Part shown: one piece after another, positions 22,001 to 35,205 of the stretch
Layout: every line of letters starts with the position of its first letter
Position numbering within the stretch: the first letter of the stretch is position 1
Assembly (NCBI RefSeq): GCF_028389875.1
Contig: NC_084665.1
Location: 122,034,602 to 122,098,601 of the forward strand
DNA from: Rhea pennata
Lineage: Eukaryota > Chordata > Aves > Rheiformes > Rheidae
Reading direction: 5' to 3'
DNA length: 64,000 nt
Translations under genes and position numbers: made by a program
The notes under the pieces: model-generated
What the model saw: the letters and a program-made list of their open reading frames with translations, nothing else
Database searches by the model: none
Told to the model about the DNA's origin: nothing

Positions 22001-25000
22001 CGAGCAATGAAGAGGATCGGATTGGGGCAGAAACTGCGTTCCTTTTCCTCGAAAGAAAACAAGCCGTAAGGATATTTAAGGATGCATTGCCCGGATGTGT
22101 CTCCCATCTCCACCTTTCTGGTAGGACTGATGTACTTGACAGCTTTCAGCAACTTTGGTAGGACTTCTGCAGACTTCTCAGGTAGGAGTAAAGTGATGAT
22201 CCTTTCATATGCTTGTCTTCTGCTTATAGATGGGAGCTGTTAATACAGCCTGTTCAAGAAGAGATCAAGGAAAGTGAATGTGAGCAGGTCTGGGATAGCA
22301 ATTTTAATCCCTTTAAAATAATCTCATGAAAAGAATCTTCCATAAAGGATTTTAAGTTTCCTAGAAGACTTTCTTAATAATCCTGACCAAAGCTATTTCA
22401 TCGGAGTTGGGTCTGAATAATTGGGAACAAGGAAGGGAATAATGTCAGCTTCTCTAAGTTTATAGCAGTTTTTGTGCTGTGTTTCTCTGAAGAAGTGAAG
22501 AGAGCTAGGTTAGGAGACTGGGAAGGTCCAGAATGTAAGTTAAAGCTAACATAGCAAGATCAAAGTATTTTGTAATGGGCCAGATTCCTCTGCTCTTAAC
22601 ACATAGCGCCTGACTATTTCAGAGTCCCCCAAGCTCAAATAAAGGACATGTTACATGCTACGAGTGAATCATATTCTGAGACTGTGCTTGCTTAAACCAG
22701 GAGAAAAAAAGTCTAATTTCGTAAGACATTATAAAATATGAAACTGAATCATAGCACTTGTTTTGAGATATGCACAGTGGTTAAATGCCCTGCACTTTGA
22801 TGGTGTGAAATTCCATATAAGTTTTACAACTATAAACAGCTGTATAAGTCACTTTAAAATCAGCTTTCTGCTTTTCTTCTTTGTGGATGTATATATGGGT
22901 CAGGGCAAATACACTGCATGGCATTTTGAAGCTGAGCAAGGATGATCATTTCACTCAGAAATGCCTAGTGAGGATCTCTTTGCTTTTGGGATATCTGTTT
23001 TAATTTTGTGTCTTAGTGTGATTAGTCTGCCATAGAGTCTGGATGAGTGTTGCAAAACTCTGTAGTGTGTAAGAGCTGCCAGTTATAGTTTACTGATGAA
23101 AAAGTTTCGTTAGCAAGAGCTGAATCTCACAGGACTGTGTTTTCAACACATCCAAACACTGCTGCTTGCTTCTTCGGGGAGGGCATGTGCCTGTGTGCTG
23201 CTGAGAGATTTGTGTAGGAAAGGAGGAGCCGGTGGTGGAGGCGGGGGATACATACAGCAGCTTGAAATCTGTTACTTGATATGAATTGAAGGGGACTGAC
23301 TTGCCTGTGCTTCAGTCTCCTTTGGAGGCACATCAGTCCTGGGGGCTGCCATTCAAGGCAGATCTGCCTCTGAATGGAAAGGACTGTGGTACTTCCCTGT
23401 TTATAGCGGGTTTTCATCTCATGCTTTCTTAGCAATGAGTTTCTCTCGTTGCACCTCATTGCAAGCAAGTTAATGCAGAAAGAATGCAGGGGAGTGGGCA
23501 AGTCAGGGGAAAAGCTGCAATGTGGAAAGTACTGGTCCTTCTAAAATACAGATACAGTGCATCCCAGCCAGCCCAATTGGTAAATCTTTTGCAAAAAGTG
23601 TCTCACAGCAAGGGTACTTCCACAACGTGTGAGTGCAGCACAGTCAGAGCAATGGAAGCAAATTCAATAGGCTTTGGTGATGCTGGCATGGATGGGGGTG
23701 GGCGTGGATGCTGTCAACTGAAAAAAAAAAGGGTAGGAAAGTTTCTGATAACAAAATCATATTTTCTGCAGCATTCAGCTGTACTGTCACACTTTGTGAG
23801 AAGAGGGATAGCTTAGAGTAGTTCCATGGTGAGGCTGTTCTCTGAAATACGGTCTGTGATCCTAACAGCACAGCCTTCCATGTGTTTCCATAACTATCAG
23901 AGTCTTCTGCTAGATCCAGGCTATGTTTCACAGCAGCAAGCTTGGCAGTCGTGTTGGAGTTGTACCTTGTGGAACAGGAAACATGGTTTGGGGCAGGAAA
24001 GGGCAGTACCTAGTGTATAGTGGCTCTAATACAGCTCTATAAGTTCAGGAGCTGGGCAGCCACAAGTTGAGAGAGGGTAGGAAAAGGTACAGTATTTTCT
24101 AGATCACACCTTACATTTTCCCCAAATGTTTAGCAAAGATCAATGCTAACAGCTCACCCAGCAGTGGTGGTGCAGCCCCACTGGTCTGTTTCCAGTGCTT
24201 GAGAGGCATGTGCTGTGGGCCTCTACTAAGGAGCAGTGGCCCACATAACACCTCTCGCCTGATGGAGCGACTCTTTTGTTGCTATTTTGTTGCTCCTGTA
24301 TATAGATTGTCAACTGGTTTAAGGAATGGAAGCCGGGTAGCATTTTAGTGTAATTTGACCATGGTGGTCTCTAGCCATTTGTTCTAGGGGTTCTGGGTTC
24401 CTCTCTGGCATGCCTGAAATTTAGCAGGTGAATGTCTTTGGGGAACCCCTATAGCCCCACCATGTGACATCCTGCCTAGAACTGGTGCATTTGAAACATG
24501 AGTTGTCTACATCCAAAGGAGATGAATGGATTTGTGTTGATTATTGCTGCTGAGGAACGCAAGGCCCAGTATGAGAAGCTTCTGTAGCAATTTGGCTGCT
24601 GCTCATATGCTGGAGGGAGATGCCAGAACTCTTTGGGGTATAAGGGCTTTTCCAGGTGGCAAATAGCAATACTCTTCTGAGAAGGCAGCTGATGCTCTTC
24701 AGAGAGTTTTTTTTTTTTTTTTAACTTAATTCTCTAGACCTTGCTTAAAGCAACAAATCTTTACTGGCTTCTCAGCTTGTTTTGAGTCAGCACTGCTAGG
24801 AGGGTCTGCTATTAGGAATAAGTCATGGCCTTTTTGTGATGGATGAGATAGTGCTTAACTCTAGTTCTGGAAGGAGACAGACTGGGATGGTCAATCTTAA
24901 ACTCTGAGTAGGTCACAAGCAGTTCTGATCTGGCTCACACACAGCTGCTACACAGTAAGATTGGCAGAAGGACTTACTGAGAGCCCTGCTGTGTAGTCCT

Positions 25001-26064
25001 CCTAGTACCACAGTGGAGCAGGAGGACTGACAGGGATTGTTAGCACGTCTTCCCAGTGCCCTCCTGCTGGCTGAGTCTTCGTGGTGAGTGCCTCTTGGCT
25101 GCCGCAAAATTTTTTTTATGTAGGTTGTGGGGAGGTACCCTGAAAAGGGAAGTAGAGGCAGAGAGCAGTGAGTTGAGTCACTCGCAACACAGTGAGAGGG
25201 AGCTCGTAGGAATCTGTGTGTTCTCAGCTCCTAGGCCTTTGAGTGTCTCACCACGTGGCTCCATTCCTCCTGTTCGAACAGCTCAAACACCACAACCTGA
25301 ACATGATGAGTGCATGTTGTGCTGGAAACCAGTGCAATCTGAGATGTAAGAATTAAAATTCCTTTTACATGAAGTATTTGAACTATGTGAAGAGTTTTGA
25401 AGTTGTTTTCTTTAATAGTTCTTTAAACATTGATGTTTGCATCAATGGGTGTGGAGGGAAGAAGCAGGTTCTTGGGGAGAGAGTGGAGTAACCAGGCACT
25501 TTGCAACTACTTCTCCTTATGAAAGCCTGGATTTTTTCTCTGTGGCTACTTGTTGTACAGGGTCTTGGTCTAATCTAGTTCTGTCGTTTCTTGTGCTCAG
25601 GATTGTTTGAAGGCTCAGGACTCAGTGTGATAGTATGTCATGTACCTTTGTATTCAAGGAGAAACCTGAAGACTGAGAGGGGGCCTGGGATAAGAGGTTG
25701 TTTCTTCAAGTCTCTGTGCTTCGACTGTAAAACACTTAATCCTAATCTTAATCCCAACAATGAGCCATCTGAAATCCCTGCTGTCTGATAAAACTTTAAT
25801 TTTGGTTTAGCTCTTCTGTCTTTGTGGTGGGTGTCCAAGATAAAGCAATGGTTTACCCTACCAGAAGACCTCTTGTTATAAACTCTAGGCCTTGGGATGC
25901 AGTAATCCATGTACAAAGCATAAAGCATGCTCCCTGGAGCTACTGAGTTGATGAAAACAGGACCAAAGTTAGTCTTTGGTTCTGACCAAAGAATTGGCCT
26001 AGTCAACAGCTATTGCTCGTGCTCTGTATGCCACCTCTAGTTCCAGCCATGGGTTACTTTTACA
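19076..26064. other. Non-coding stretch with one GT/GC microsatellite
   Basis: No exon or RNA gene recognised. It holds a purine/pyrimidine-alternating tract at 21901-21941 and a T tract at about 24706-24722. Open frames (up to 124 codons) look random. Confidence 0.5.
21901..21941 (+). repeat. (TG/CG)n alternating microsatellite
   Basis: About 40 bases of strictly alternating purine and pyrimidine (TGTGTGCGTGCGTGCG...GCGCGCACAC). A tract of this kind can form left-handed Z-DNA and is usually length-variable. Confidence 0.9.
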
Positions 26065-26895
26065 GATTCACAGAATAGTTGAGGTTGAAAGAGACCTCTG
26101 GAGATCATCTAGGCCAACCCCCTCCTTAAAGCAGGGTCAGCTAGAGCAGGTTGCTCAGGGCTGTGTGGGTGTTGAATATTTGCAAAGGTGGAGATTCCAC
26201 AGCCTGCCTGGGCAACCGTTCCAGTTCTTGACTGCCCTCATAGTAAATAAAAAAAAAAATTATGTTTAAATGTAATTTCCTGTATTTCAGTTTGTGCCCA
26301 TTGCCTCTTGTCCATTAACTAGGCATCACTGAGAAGAGTCTGGCTTCATCTTCTTTACTCCCTTCATCAGATATTTATACACATTGATAAGATCCTCCTG
26401 AGCCTTCTCTTGAGGCTGAACAGTCCCAGCTCTCTCAGCTTTTCTCCATTCCCTAAATGATCTTTGTGGTCTTTCTCTGGACTTACTTCAGTAAATCCCT
26501 ACCTTTCTTATACTGGAAAGCCCAGCGGTGGACACAGGACTCTAGACGTAGCCTCACCAGGGCTGAGTAGAGGGAGAGGATCACCTCCCTTGACCTTCTG
26601 GCAAAACTTTTTCTGATGCAGCCTGGAATGCTGTCAGTCTCCTTTTCTGCTGCATTGCTGGTTCATGGTCAACTTGTTGCCCACCAGGTCCTTCTCTGCA
26701 GAGCTTCTCTCCAGCCAGTCAGTCTCCAACCTGTCCTAGTGCGAGGGGTTATTCCTTTTCAGGGGCAGGATTTTGCATTTCCCTATGCTGAATTTCTTAA
26801 GATTGCTTTTGGCCCATTTCTCTAGCCTGTCAAGGTCCCTCTGAATTGCAGCTCAACAATCTGGTGCGTCATCCATTTCTCCAAATTTTCTGTAT
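26065..26895 (-). mobile_element. CR1 LINE, 3' portion, - strand
   Basis: Reading the - strand, the element ends at 26,065 with the CR1 tail: GTTGGCCTAGATGATCTCCAG, AGGTCTCTTTCAACCTCAAC, then ATTCTGTGAATC. Going away from the tail, the sequence keeps CR1 order: the GCACAAACTG segment, the GAGAAGGCTCAGGAGGATC block, the GGTGAGGCTACGTC block and TTGACAGGCTAGAG. The coding part is heavily decayed. The 5' boundary near 26,895 is approximate. An A/T run at about 26250-26260 interrupts it. Confidence 0.88.
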
Positions 26896-27224
26896 TCTGG
26901 AGCTAAATCAGGCTGTGCAATCATAGTCAAATTGAGCTCTGCTCATGGCTGGCCAAGGTGACCGTTTCATTTCCAGTTCCATATCTGCAGGGTTTATATG
27001 ATTATGATGCTGTGACTGCTCTGATTTTATTCCCTCCTCAAAAAATTTCCCATTCGTTAGCCGGTTTCAGACATATGGGACAGAATAGTAGTAGCATCTG
27101 ATCTACTCAATTGCCACTAGTCTCATGTTAGTAGAGAGAGATCCTTTCACTGAAGCAACAGTGCAGAAAAGACTATGCTGTGAACTCTTCAGACAACAGA
27201 GAATCCACTGCAGGGAAGCCTTGC

Positions 27225-27300
27225 AAAAAAAAAAAAAAAAAAAAAAAAAAGAAAGAAAGAAAAAAAAAAAAAAAGAAAAGAAAAAAAAAGAGAAAAAAGG
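27225..27300 (+). repeat. Long purine tract: A26 followed by interrupted A/G
   Basis: Twenty-six A, then GAAAGAAAG and further A runs broken by single G to 27,300. It makes a run of lysine codons in two frames, which is why open frames here look protein-like; they are not genes. Confidence 0.95.
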
Positions 27301-30300
27301 TTTCCAAGTATGGAAGAAGCTTTTATTGGTGCTTACACCTTATCTGGCACGGGAGAATCTAGCTGTAGGACACAAAGCTGTAAGAAAGAGAATCCCAGTA
27401 GTGCTGCTCCCTCTGGACCTACTTTGATACTTATGTTCTTCCTATTATTTTTGGCACAAACTGGATCTGAGCAGCACTTTGCTTAAGGGAGCCTGATCTG
27501 GCATCAAGCCAAGCAAATACTGATGTATCCCTTGCAGGCCCTGCAGGTGAGCCTTGGGTAGCTTTCCAGAGCTCTCCCTGGAGGGCTCTTCCTTACTTTG
27601 AAGGCACAGAGATCCTTTTTGTTCAAGAATGGCAAGTTTCAAGTGAAAGCTGCTTTTGCCACCTCCCTGCTAATTGACTCAGTGTGTTTGTTTGAGCTGA
27701 TGAAGGCTGCAGTTGGGAGGGCAAAGGCTCTTCTTTCTCCCTGATTGCATTTAATCAGCCTATAATAAAGGCAATTTGTTTGACAAGTCCATTCACCAAA
27801 TTATCACCAAGATCTACATGCTAACAGCTTCTGAATGGCTTTAGTCAGACTTCGATTGGCTGTTTTGGAGTGCTAAATGGGTCCATGGTGTCGAGGGGGG
27901 GGTCCAGGGTTTCCATGTGTTGAAAGATGTGGGCTGCAGAAAGGGGGATTTTCAAGAGAAGGGCAGACATGGTTTCTTTTCCAGTGCAGTAGTGTAATTT
28001 TTTTGCCTGCAAAAAAATGTGTACTTTTGCCTGCAAAGAGCAAACAGCCATCTTTTAGACCTCATTTAAAGACTGGGGCAAACCCAAGTCACCTCCATAC
28101 CTTCTCTTGGTGAAGGGCTCTGAAAGATGAGGTTGGATGGATCTCAGGCTGCTACTTGAAGAGGTTATTGCACCAGACTGTATTTTCCTTGTCAGGCAGA
28201 GGTTATATGTATCAACACATCCATCATAGCTGTATGAGCTGCAGGTCTCAGTCTGGCTTGTTGAAGGAGGTCTGTGTTGGGTGTTGTTGATATACTTCTG
28301 GAGTTGTATCAGAAAGGTCCACTGAGCTGAAGAAGGATGGCTGGGTCTGTCAGGTGAAGCTGAGTGGTTTTCTCGTGGAGAAGCTGTTGGTAAAAGTCAC
28401 CATGGTTTTGTGTCCTCTGTCTCTGTTAGTCAATGGGCAGCAGTTTAAAGCCCTTAGGGAGACGAGTAGTGTTGGAGGAGGATGTCAGTTGATGGCAGGA
28501 GGGTGCCAGTTCTGCTGCTGCACTTGGGAGAAGAACTGAAGCGGAGAAACTGGGAATGATTCAGTGCCTTAGAGATTTGTTCTGGTTTGTCAGCAAGGGT
28601 GAAGCTTTGCAAACACCAATATTAAAGAAAGATGCAAATGTGTCTGTGGTCTTGCCCTGAGACCTGCTCTAGAAAGCATCATGAATTTCCCAAGGGTTAT
28701 GATAATGTTATGAGGGAGAATTCAGTGTTTGCTGACTCTTAAAATGTTCAGTATTTACTTTTACCCACAGCTAAGGGGACTGAACTGAGTCTCAGGAAGA
28801 GAAAAACATGTTTCTGATTCCATATATTGGTAGTCTTGTGCTGTGACAAGAGCAGTGCTGTTGTTACTGCTGGGCAAAGCACCTGCAGGTCTGTATTTGG
28901 GATGCCAGGAAAGGAGGCACCAAGAGGAAGGGAAGGATGGGGTTGCTCAGGGTGCTGGGTGTCTTACGATACCTCTGTGTGATCCTCCCTGTATGCACTG
29001 GCTTTGAGCTTTGTGCTGCACTTGAGAGCTATGCATACGTGTCTGGCTCATGCTGTGCCAAAATCCACAGGAGACGATAGGGTCTTAAAAACTCCCAAAC
29101 TCTGGGCAGCATTTGGATGTGATTTTTAAGGAGGAGGAGGGATCCTTGGATCCCCAAGGGACTCAACACGTGTGTGATGGCCAGCAGGTTTAAATAGTGT
29201 ATATACTAAAGATTGTGCCCAGAAACTTACCCATGGATGGAGACTTCTGTTGGTACCAGGAACATTTTATTTATTTAGTAACAAAATAATCTTTATTAAT
29301 TAATTTTATTAATTATTAAAAAAAATCACTTTGGTAATTTTAATTTCATGCTTTAAAATATTTTGAGTTATCAGTTCACAGTTGATTCTGCTTCACACCC
29401 TATCTATTCTGGGAAAATGTCCTTGCAGCATTCTTCCTATGTCTGTGTGTTGTGTTAGGGATACAAATGCCACAGAGTTAGTGAAAGAAGTTGTCCATGT
29501 CCTCAGACAAAACTTGTTCCCTAATTTAACTCTCTGTGAAATCAGATTTTTATAAAATGCAAATAGTTTGATGAATTAAAAAAAAGGTGGGACTTAAGTG
29601 ATAAATGTATCCTTTCTAAGCTGTGATTCTTAAATGCTAAAATCATAATTCAAGATGGGGGAGGAATTAATTCTCTGCATGGGAAAGCCCCCCATATGTT
29701 TACACTTTGCACTTTTGTTGATCCTAGGTGATGCTTATTTAAACATGGCCTGATCTCCCTGACGCTCTAGGTGTTCAGAACTGAAAATGGAGCCGTGCTG
29801 CATTTAGGTGGTTAGGCAGTGATTTAGGTGGCCGACATCGTGTTTACCTGGCTGCTTTATTTGAGGTTGGCTGCTCGCCCTTGGCGTGTTTGTGCCTGTG
29901 TAGACCAAGTTTTCCGCGTTCTCTTCCAAGATGGCAATCCCAGTCCCTGTGCAATCTTACTTGAAGAAACTGCCTCTGCTTTTTTTTTTTGTGTGTGTGC
30001 TCTTGCCATTCCTCTTTTTTTTTAGATAACCAAGACTTTTCCAGATTCAGTCTGTTTCTGTCCCTTGAAAGTTGTGTGGCTGCCTGTAAGAACAGACCCC
30101 ATGCTATGCTCGGAGCAGTTCAGAGGATTTTTAGTCGGGTTGTCTTGATGCAATCCTACAGCGTTCCTTGTGTCCTTGCCAGTGCTGTGCCTCACTAATG
30201 AGGGACTGCCATTGTCTGGGATTTCTGTGCTCTTTCCAAGAGACAGGCAGGGCCAAATCCTGCCCAGCTGTGAGGCAGCTTTGCTGACTTGCCAAGGCTT

Positions 30301-30408
30301 TGCAGGATGCAGATAAGCACAGAACTTGATCCCACCTCATCTTGATAATTAGATTTGATACAGAAGTAATAATTTTGAACATTTATAAGAGAACAGCTTG
30401 AATTACCC

Positions 30409-30430
30409 ATTATTATTATTATTATTATTA
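30409..30430 (+). repeat. (ATT)n microsatellite
   Basis: About seven ATT units in an AT-rich context. Confidence 0.9.
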
Positions 30431-33400
30431 ATTACTTAGATGCTCTTTTTGCCTGGGGAAAGATGGTGAGTTGTGTGACTCTCAGGCTGGGTTTGGGTTG
30501 ACCCAACTGTGTCTATCTCAGCTCCCTAGCTGAGGATGTAAGCTCATTCGTAGTAATTAAAGTATGTCTGTCTGCTTTTTCGGGGATGCTTAATGCTTGG
30601 CTGCCTGGAACCCATGCACGTCCTTTCATGTTGGAGATGGTTTGGGAGCTCTGAGTCATGCCATAAACCAGAATGTACCTGGGGCACTTCAGATGTACCT
30701 TGTGCCCTTAAAGAGAAGTGGGAGAGAAGCTATGTTGTCAGTATCGATGGGGCTCCTTTGGATGCAAAGTATTGCTGTACAGCATTCACTCCTGTCTCCA
30801 GCTGGACCCTTGCATAGCAAGCCCTCTGAGTAGTGAAGCTTCAGAAGCATGCCTGAAATAGCAGATGGCTCTAGCATACAGCAGAAGAGTTTGGAGTACA
30901 TAAGACACAGCAACGGCCGTGTACGCAAAATGGAGCTGCTATTTGAAAATCTTCCATGCTGTGCTGTGAGTTGTGAGGTGAAGGGGAGAGGAGACAGGGA
31001 TCAGTCTCTCTTGCAAACCCTTTTTCCTTGTGGCTGCTCTGCACCCCACATTCCCAACTCAGGCTGAATCAGTTTAAAAGGGCAGTGGCAAATAATGCTG
31101 GCTGAGGGTGTACAATGCCGTAGTCTTAGATCTCTGCTCGCACTGACCTTGCTGCTGACCATGCTTGAATGTTTAAAGCCAAAAGTGATGGGGAAGATGC
31201 TAGAGAAGTGTTGGATGGTGGTAGTAGGTGGCCAGGTAGGACAGAGGCTGGCACCAAAGTGCTCTCTGAAGAAGCTCTCAGTGCTGTAGATGCGTAGTCT
31301 AGACACTTTAGTTGTGGTGGCAAGGGAGATCACATCCACCTGCTGGAAAGGTATTCCAGATCACTTACAACAGAGAAAAAAAAGCGTGACCAAGATTCCC
31401 TTTCTTAAACTGCAGTAAGCGGAGAAAGCTCATAAACCCAGAGACACTTGCCAGCAGAGACACTTTTCCTGCAGCCCATAAAAATGCCAGGAACGCAAGA
31501 GTGCGGGAATGGTCTGTCTTCAGATGAGATGAGATGACAAGAGACCAGGTACTCGATGGTGCTCCTTATCCAAAAGGAGCTGTTCAGACAACCTACTCGA
31601 GGCCTCCTATGCTGTTGCGTTGCTTTATTTTGATCCACTATCAGATTGTTCCTGCCTGTGGTTTTACTGCTATAATATTATCCACTGTGTTAGCCTCAAG
31701 GGTTTAAAATGGGCTTTCACTCCAACAGGTAACGTAAAGACACAACAGTGGAGGGATTTTCTGCTCATTTTTCCTCGGGGATTTTGGTATGACACTGCGG
31801 GCCTCAGCGACCTGCTATCTGTGCCTGGGACCTGTGGGCTGCAATCACATTATTGCTTGCTCTCCTGTGCTAATATTGAAGTTGCTCTACGGCAGAGGCT
31901 ATTCCCGGCATTTCCTTCCTGTGCTTGCTGTATTTTGCAAAAGCTTTGGCCTCACACGTTTTTTCCCTTGATGTTGTGCTGGGCCCAGAGCGCAGGCGTT
32001 CGGTGCAGTTAGGCCAACGGGCAGTAACCTGAGCTGCTGTAGCTGGATTATGCTCGATTTTGGGCCCTCGTCTTTAGAAACTCTCTTACCTCTGTGGTCT
32101 GTGTAGGGGCTGTGAGTGCAATGCTGCTGTGGCCCTGGAGATATCAGCAGGATGCTATGGGACAAAACTCTGCATTTTGCTTTTGAAAAAGTTTAGCTTT
32201 TGTGTGGAACTTCCTGCACAAAGAACAGCACAAAAGTTGCAAATCAAGCATTGGGAAATTAAGAAATAAGGTAGTTTGAGCATCTTGAATCAAGCCGTTT
32301 GGGCACTGATATTATGAGTTACTCTTTAACGAGCGCATACTACTTTCTGTCCCCCTCGCACCCCTCTTGGGACTCCTGTGTTGTCCAGTGCACTGGACAG
32401 CTGCCTCACGCACGATCATTTGTTTTATCTTCCTGGTTCAGGATGGCCCTAGGGCCTTTTTTTGCGCTGTGTTATTTAAACCCTAGTCTGCTTGTTGCGA
32501 GTGCCTTACACACAGGACTGTATCTACCTGCCCAGCCCTCCTGGAAGAGAGGTTTTCTGCAGTGCACAGATGATGCTCGTCTCTCTGGCTAAGAGCCTCA
32601 AGAGCTCTCACTAACTGCTCAATCTGAGGCACTAGGGACCTGATAAAATTTTCAGAGGCTGTTCACCATTTAACTACCTTCTCCATCAGCAACCAAAGCC
32701 CTTACCCACTTTCTTGAGCTATAACAGGCAGGGAAAAAAAATGTGGCATGCAAGTGCAAAGGGGCTGCACAAGTTAATTTGAGCATCACAGTTGGAAAGT
32801 CAAATTCACATAACTGTGGGAAAGGAAAAGTTATACCTATGTTTTATATGTAATATCAGTTAGAGGTAGATACCGTAGCAAGCTTTCCGTTGTTGGCAGA
32901 TATGCTCTGAACTCATAAAGCACAGTTGTAAGAAGGGTCGAATTGTGCGTAGCTTTTTTAGAGCAGTTGTGCTTTGAAGGTTACTATATTTGGGATGAGA
33001 TAAGAGTACTTAAAGCTAGGTTACAAATTTGGGGCCAGTCCTTGAAATGCATGCCAAGAGATCCTTGTAAATGGATTTTGAAGACACTTCCTCTCAAAAG
33101 TTTTTTTTGTTACAGTCTCATTATAAGAAGGAAAAAACATAAACACGTCTTTGAAAAGGCACAAAAAGATCTACTTTTGTAAGTAGTATCACTAAAAATA
33201 GAGCCATTGGGATTTGCCCAATTTAATTTCTCTCCTGATTTTTATGTGTAACCCCTGGGAAGCTGAGGTTATTGATCTGAGTTTTTCCAAAGCATGTTGG
33301 TCTCTTTGTGTATCTTTTGTACAGGAGCCGCTTCTGTTGTTAACGCTGTTTGCTTCCCGGTTTATGTGCTCGAGCCGAATTCCAGCTCGGGGTGGTTAAA

Positions 33401-34041
33401 GCTTTATAAAAGTGAGCTGAGCAGGGAAGCGACTCCACAGCTGATGGTGAAGCGCGCACATCTGTGACCCACGCTGTGCTCGCATGTTTAGTTTATTGTT
33501 AGCCTCACAATAAAGGACAGCACTGGTTTTTGTTCTGCTAAACAACTTTGATGGAATGAATTGTATAGAAAAAAGAACAGACGAAGGCGGGCTGTTATTT
33601 GCCAAAATGCTCTTTGTTTTAGCTGTGTTGTGTGGGATGCAGAGCTCCCAGGAGAGGACAGTCTCTTTTCCATGACAGCCAAGAAGACTTGCTACGTTGA
33701 ATGGGGAGGTAGAGACAGAGGTGCTGGAAGAAGAGGTGAACAACTTCTGCAGCTCCTCTGCCCTTTTGGTTTGCTTGCTCTAACGGGCAGCCCTAGGCTT
33801 TCTCTTGGGCCACATCGCAGGAGTAGTGGCTCTGCTACACCAGTGAGATGCACAGTAAATGTGGCTAGGACTGGTTAGTTTGGTTTGGCTCAAAGTTAGC
33901 ATGCGCAGATAGTAGTTAGTGCTTTTATGGCAGTGTGATAATCATCCGTCTAGCTGATGGCTGGAGTGTAAAAGTCTCCAAGAGCTGTAAGAAGCTGAAT
34001 GCTTAATATTAAGCATTTTGCTGGATGAGAGAAAATCACTT

Positions 34042-34042
<1 letters not shown>

Positions 34043-34076
<34 letters not shown>

Positions 34077-34090
34077 TTTTTTTTTTTTTT
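34043..34090 (+). repeat. Compound (CT)13-T23 tract
   Basis: Thirteen CT units run straight into 23 T. This is a homopyrimidine strand of about 48 bases with potential for triplex formation and length variation. Confidence 0.95.
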
Positions 34091-34575
34091 AACTCTGCCC
34101 ATATAATTGGGGAGCACGGGGTTCAAGTTCAAACTGATAATCTTATTTTGCTTGCCTAAGCTGCATGACAATAGTCCCCTCGGCAAATTGAGCCATCAGC
34201 ATCCTTTCGCTGTAATGGGAACCAATCTCATTAGAAACTGAGCTGGATTAGTGAAGAGTCCAATCTACCATACAGATACGCGTTCTGACCCCAGCAGGCC
34301 TTAAATGCCTTTTGTTCACTTCAGCCTCTCCTGCATTTTCCCATCGCCTGTACATCAGTGTGGTGGAGCTGATGGTGATCGTTTCTGCTCAAGGAAAGCC
34401 TGCTGGGGGAAGGAAAGTAAGTCAGTTGGGCAGTGTGGTATCTCAATATGTCTTGTACGTGATATGATTTAAATAAAGTGAGACATTGAAAAATCACTTG
34501 ATTTAAGTCATAGGGAGTACAAGACTGATTAAGGTACCCATTTCAGCACACTGGAGATTAAGAGCCTCTCTTCTG

Positions 34576-34659
34576 TGGTTTGACCTGTGAGACAGAAGCA
34601 GAGCCTCTTCTGCCTCTTGGTTTGACCTGTGAGACAGAAGCAGAGCATCTTCTGCCTCT
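34576..34659 (+). repeat. 42-bp tandem duplication, two copies
   Basis: Unit 34576-34617 (starting TGGTTTGACCTGTGAGACAG) is repeated at 34618-34659 with one mismatch (GCCT versus GCAT). The unit contains its own near-repeat, CCTCTTCTGCCTCTT. The near-identity implies a recent event. Confidence 0.95.
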
Positions 34660-35118
34660 TGGCATTGTCCTCTTCTACAGATTAAAAAAAGAAAATCTAG
34701 ATGTATTTATACCAGCCTAACTAATATCTAGACATGGGGAGCTAATTACTTTTATTGGGGAAAAGAAAGACAAACCTTTTCACTGAAACCCTGTATTGGT
34801 TCCCTCTGTCCTTCTCAGCGATGGCTGTTGGCTCTTGCTGTGCATTGACCATCTAAGTTGCTTTATGAGACAGCCAGGGCCAAGAGCCTTATGCTGGCTC
34901 TGCATGCACCAGTGCCAGTGTGGGAGTAGCGCAGCCTGGCCTGTGGTGGGCTCTCAGGAGATGTAGTGCCGAGCTGTGCTGATGTTGCTGCTGGAGATTC
35001 TCGGTGCATGCTTGTGTTGGCCCTCACTGGGTGCTAGTGTTGTGAATGCTGCTGTTGCCTGATGTTTGCTTGGCTTTGGGGACCCAGTTTTTATTTTCAT
35101 ATATGTAAAATGCATATT

Positions 35119-35205
35119 CTCTCTCTCTCTCTCTTCCCCCATGTGTGTATATAAATATATATATATCCCCCATATATAAATAAATATATTAAAAAATATA
35201 TATTT
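35119..35205 (+). repeat. CT then TA-rich low-complexity tract
   Basis: (CT)8, CCCCC, a short TG run, then interspersed TATATA/AAATATAT blocks divided by CCCCC. Two CCCCCAT-type blocks flank the TA run, which suggests it grew by local duplication. Confidence 0.85.

Larger units (their letters stand above)
26896..34042. other. Non-coding stretch with simple repeats
   Basis: No exon or RNA gene recognised. Contents include the purine tract at 27225-27300, a G8 run near 27894-27901, a strongly AT-rich patch at 29265-29345 and an ATT repeat at 30409-30430. All open frames are short and featureless. Confidence 0.5.

Noticed and set aside
22575-22640. GGGCCAGATTCCTCTGCTC resembling an old amniote interspersed repeat end
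   Set aside because: Only the first dozen or so bases match what I remember; the body of the repeat is not present.
27125-27427. Lysine-rich open frames
   Set aside because: Produced by the poly(A)/purine tract at 27225-27300. No conserved sequence on either side.
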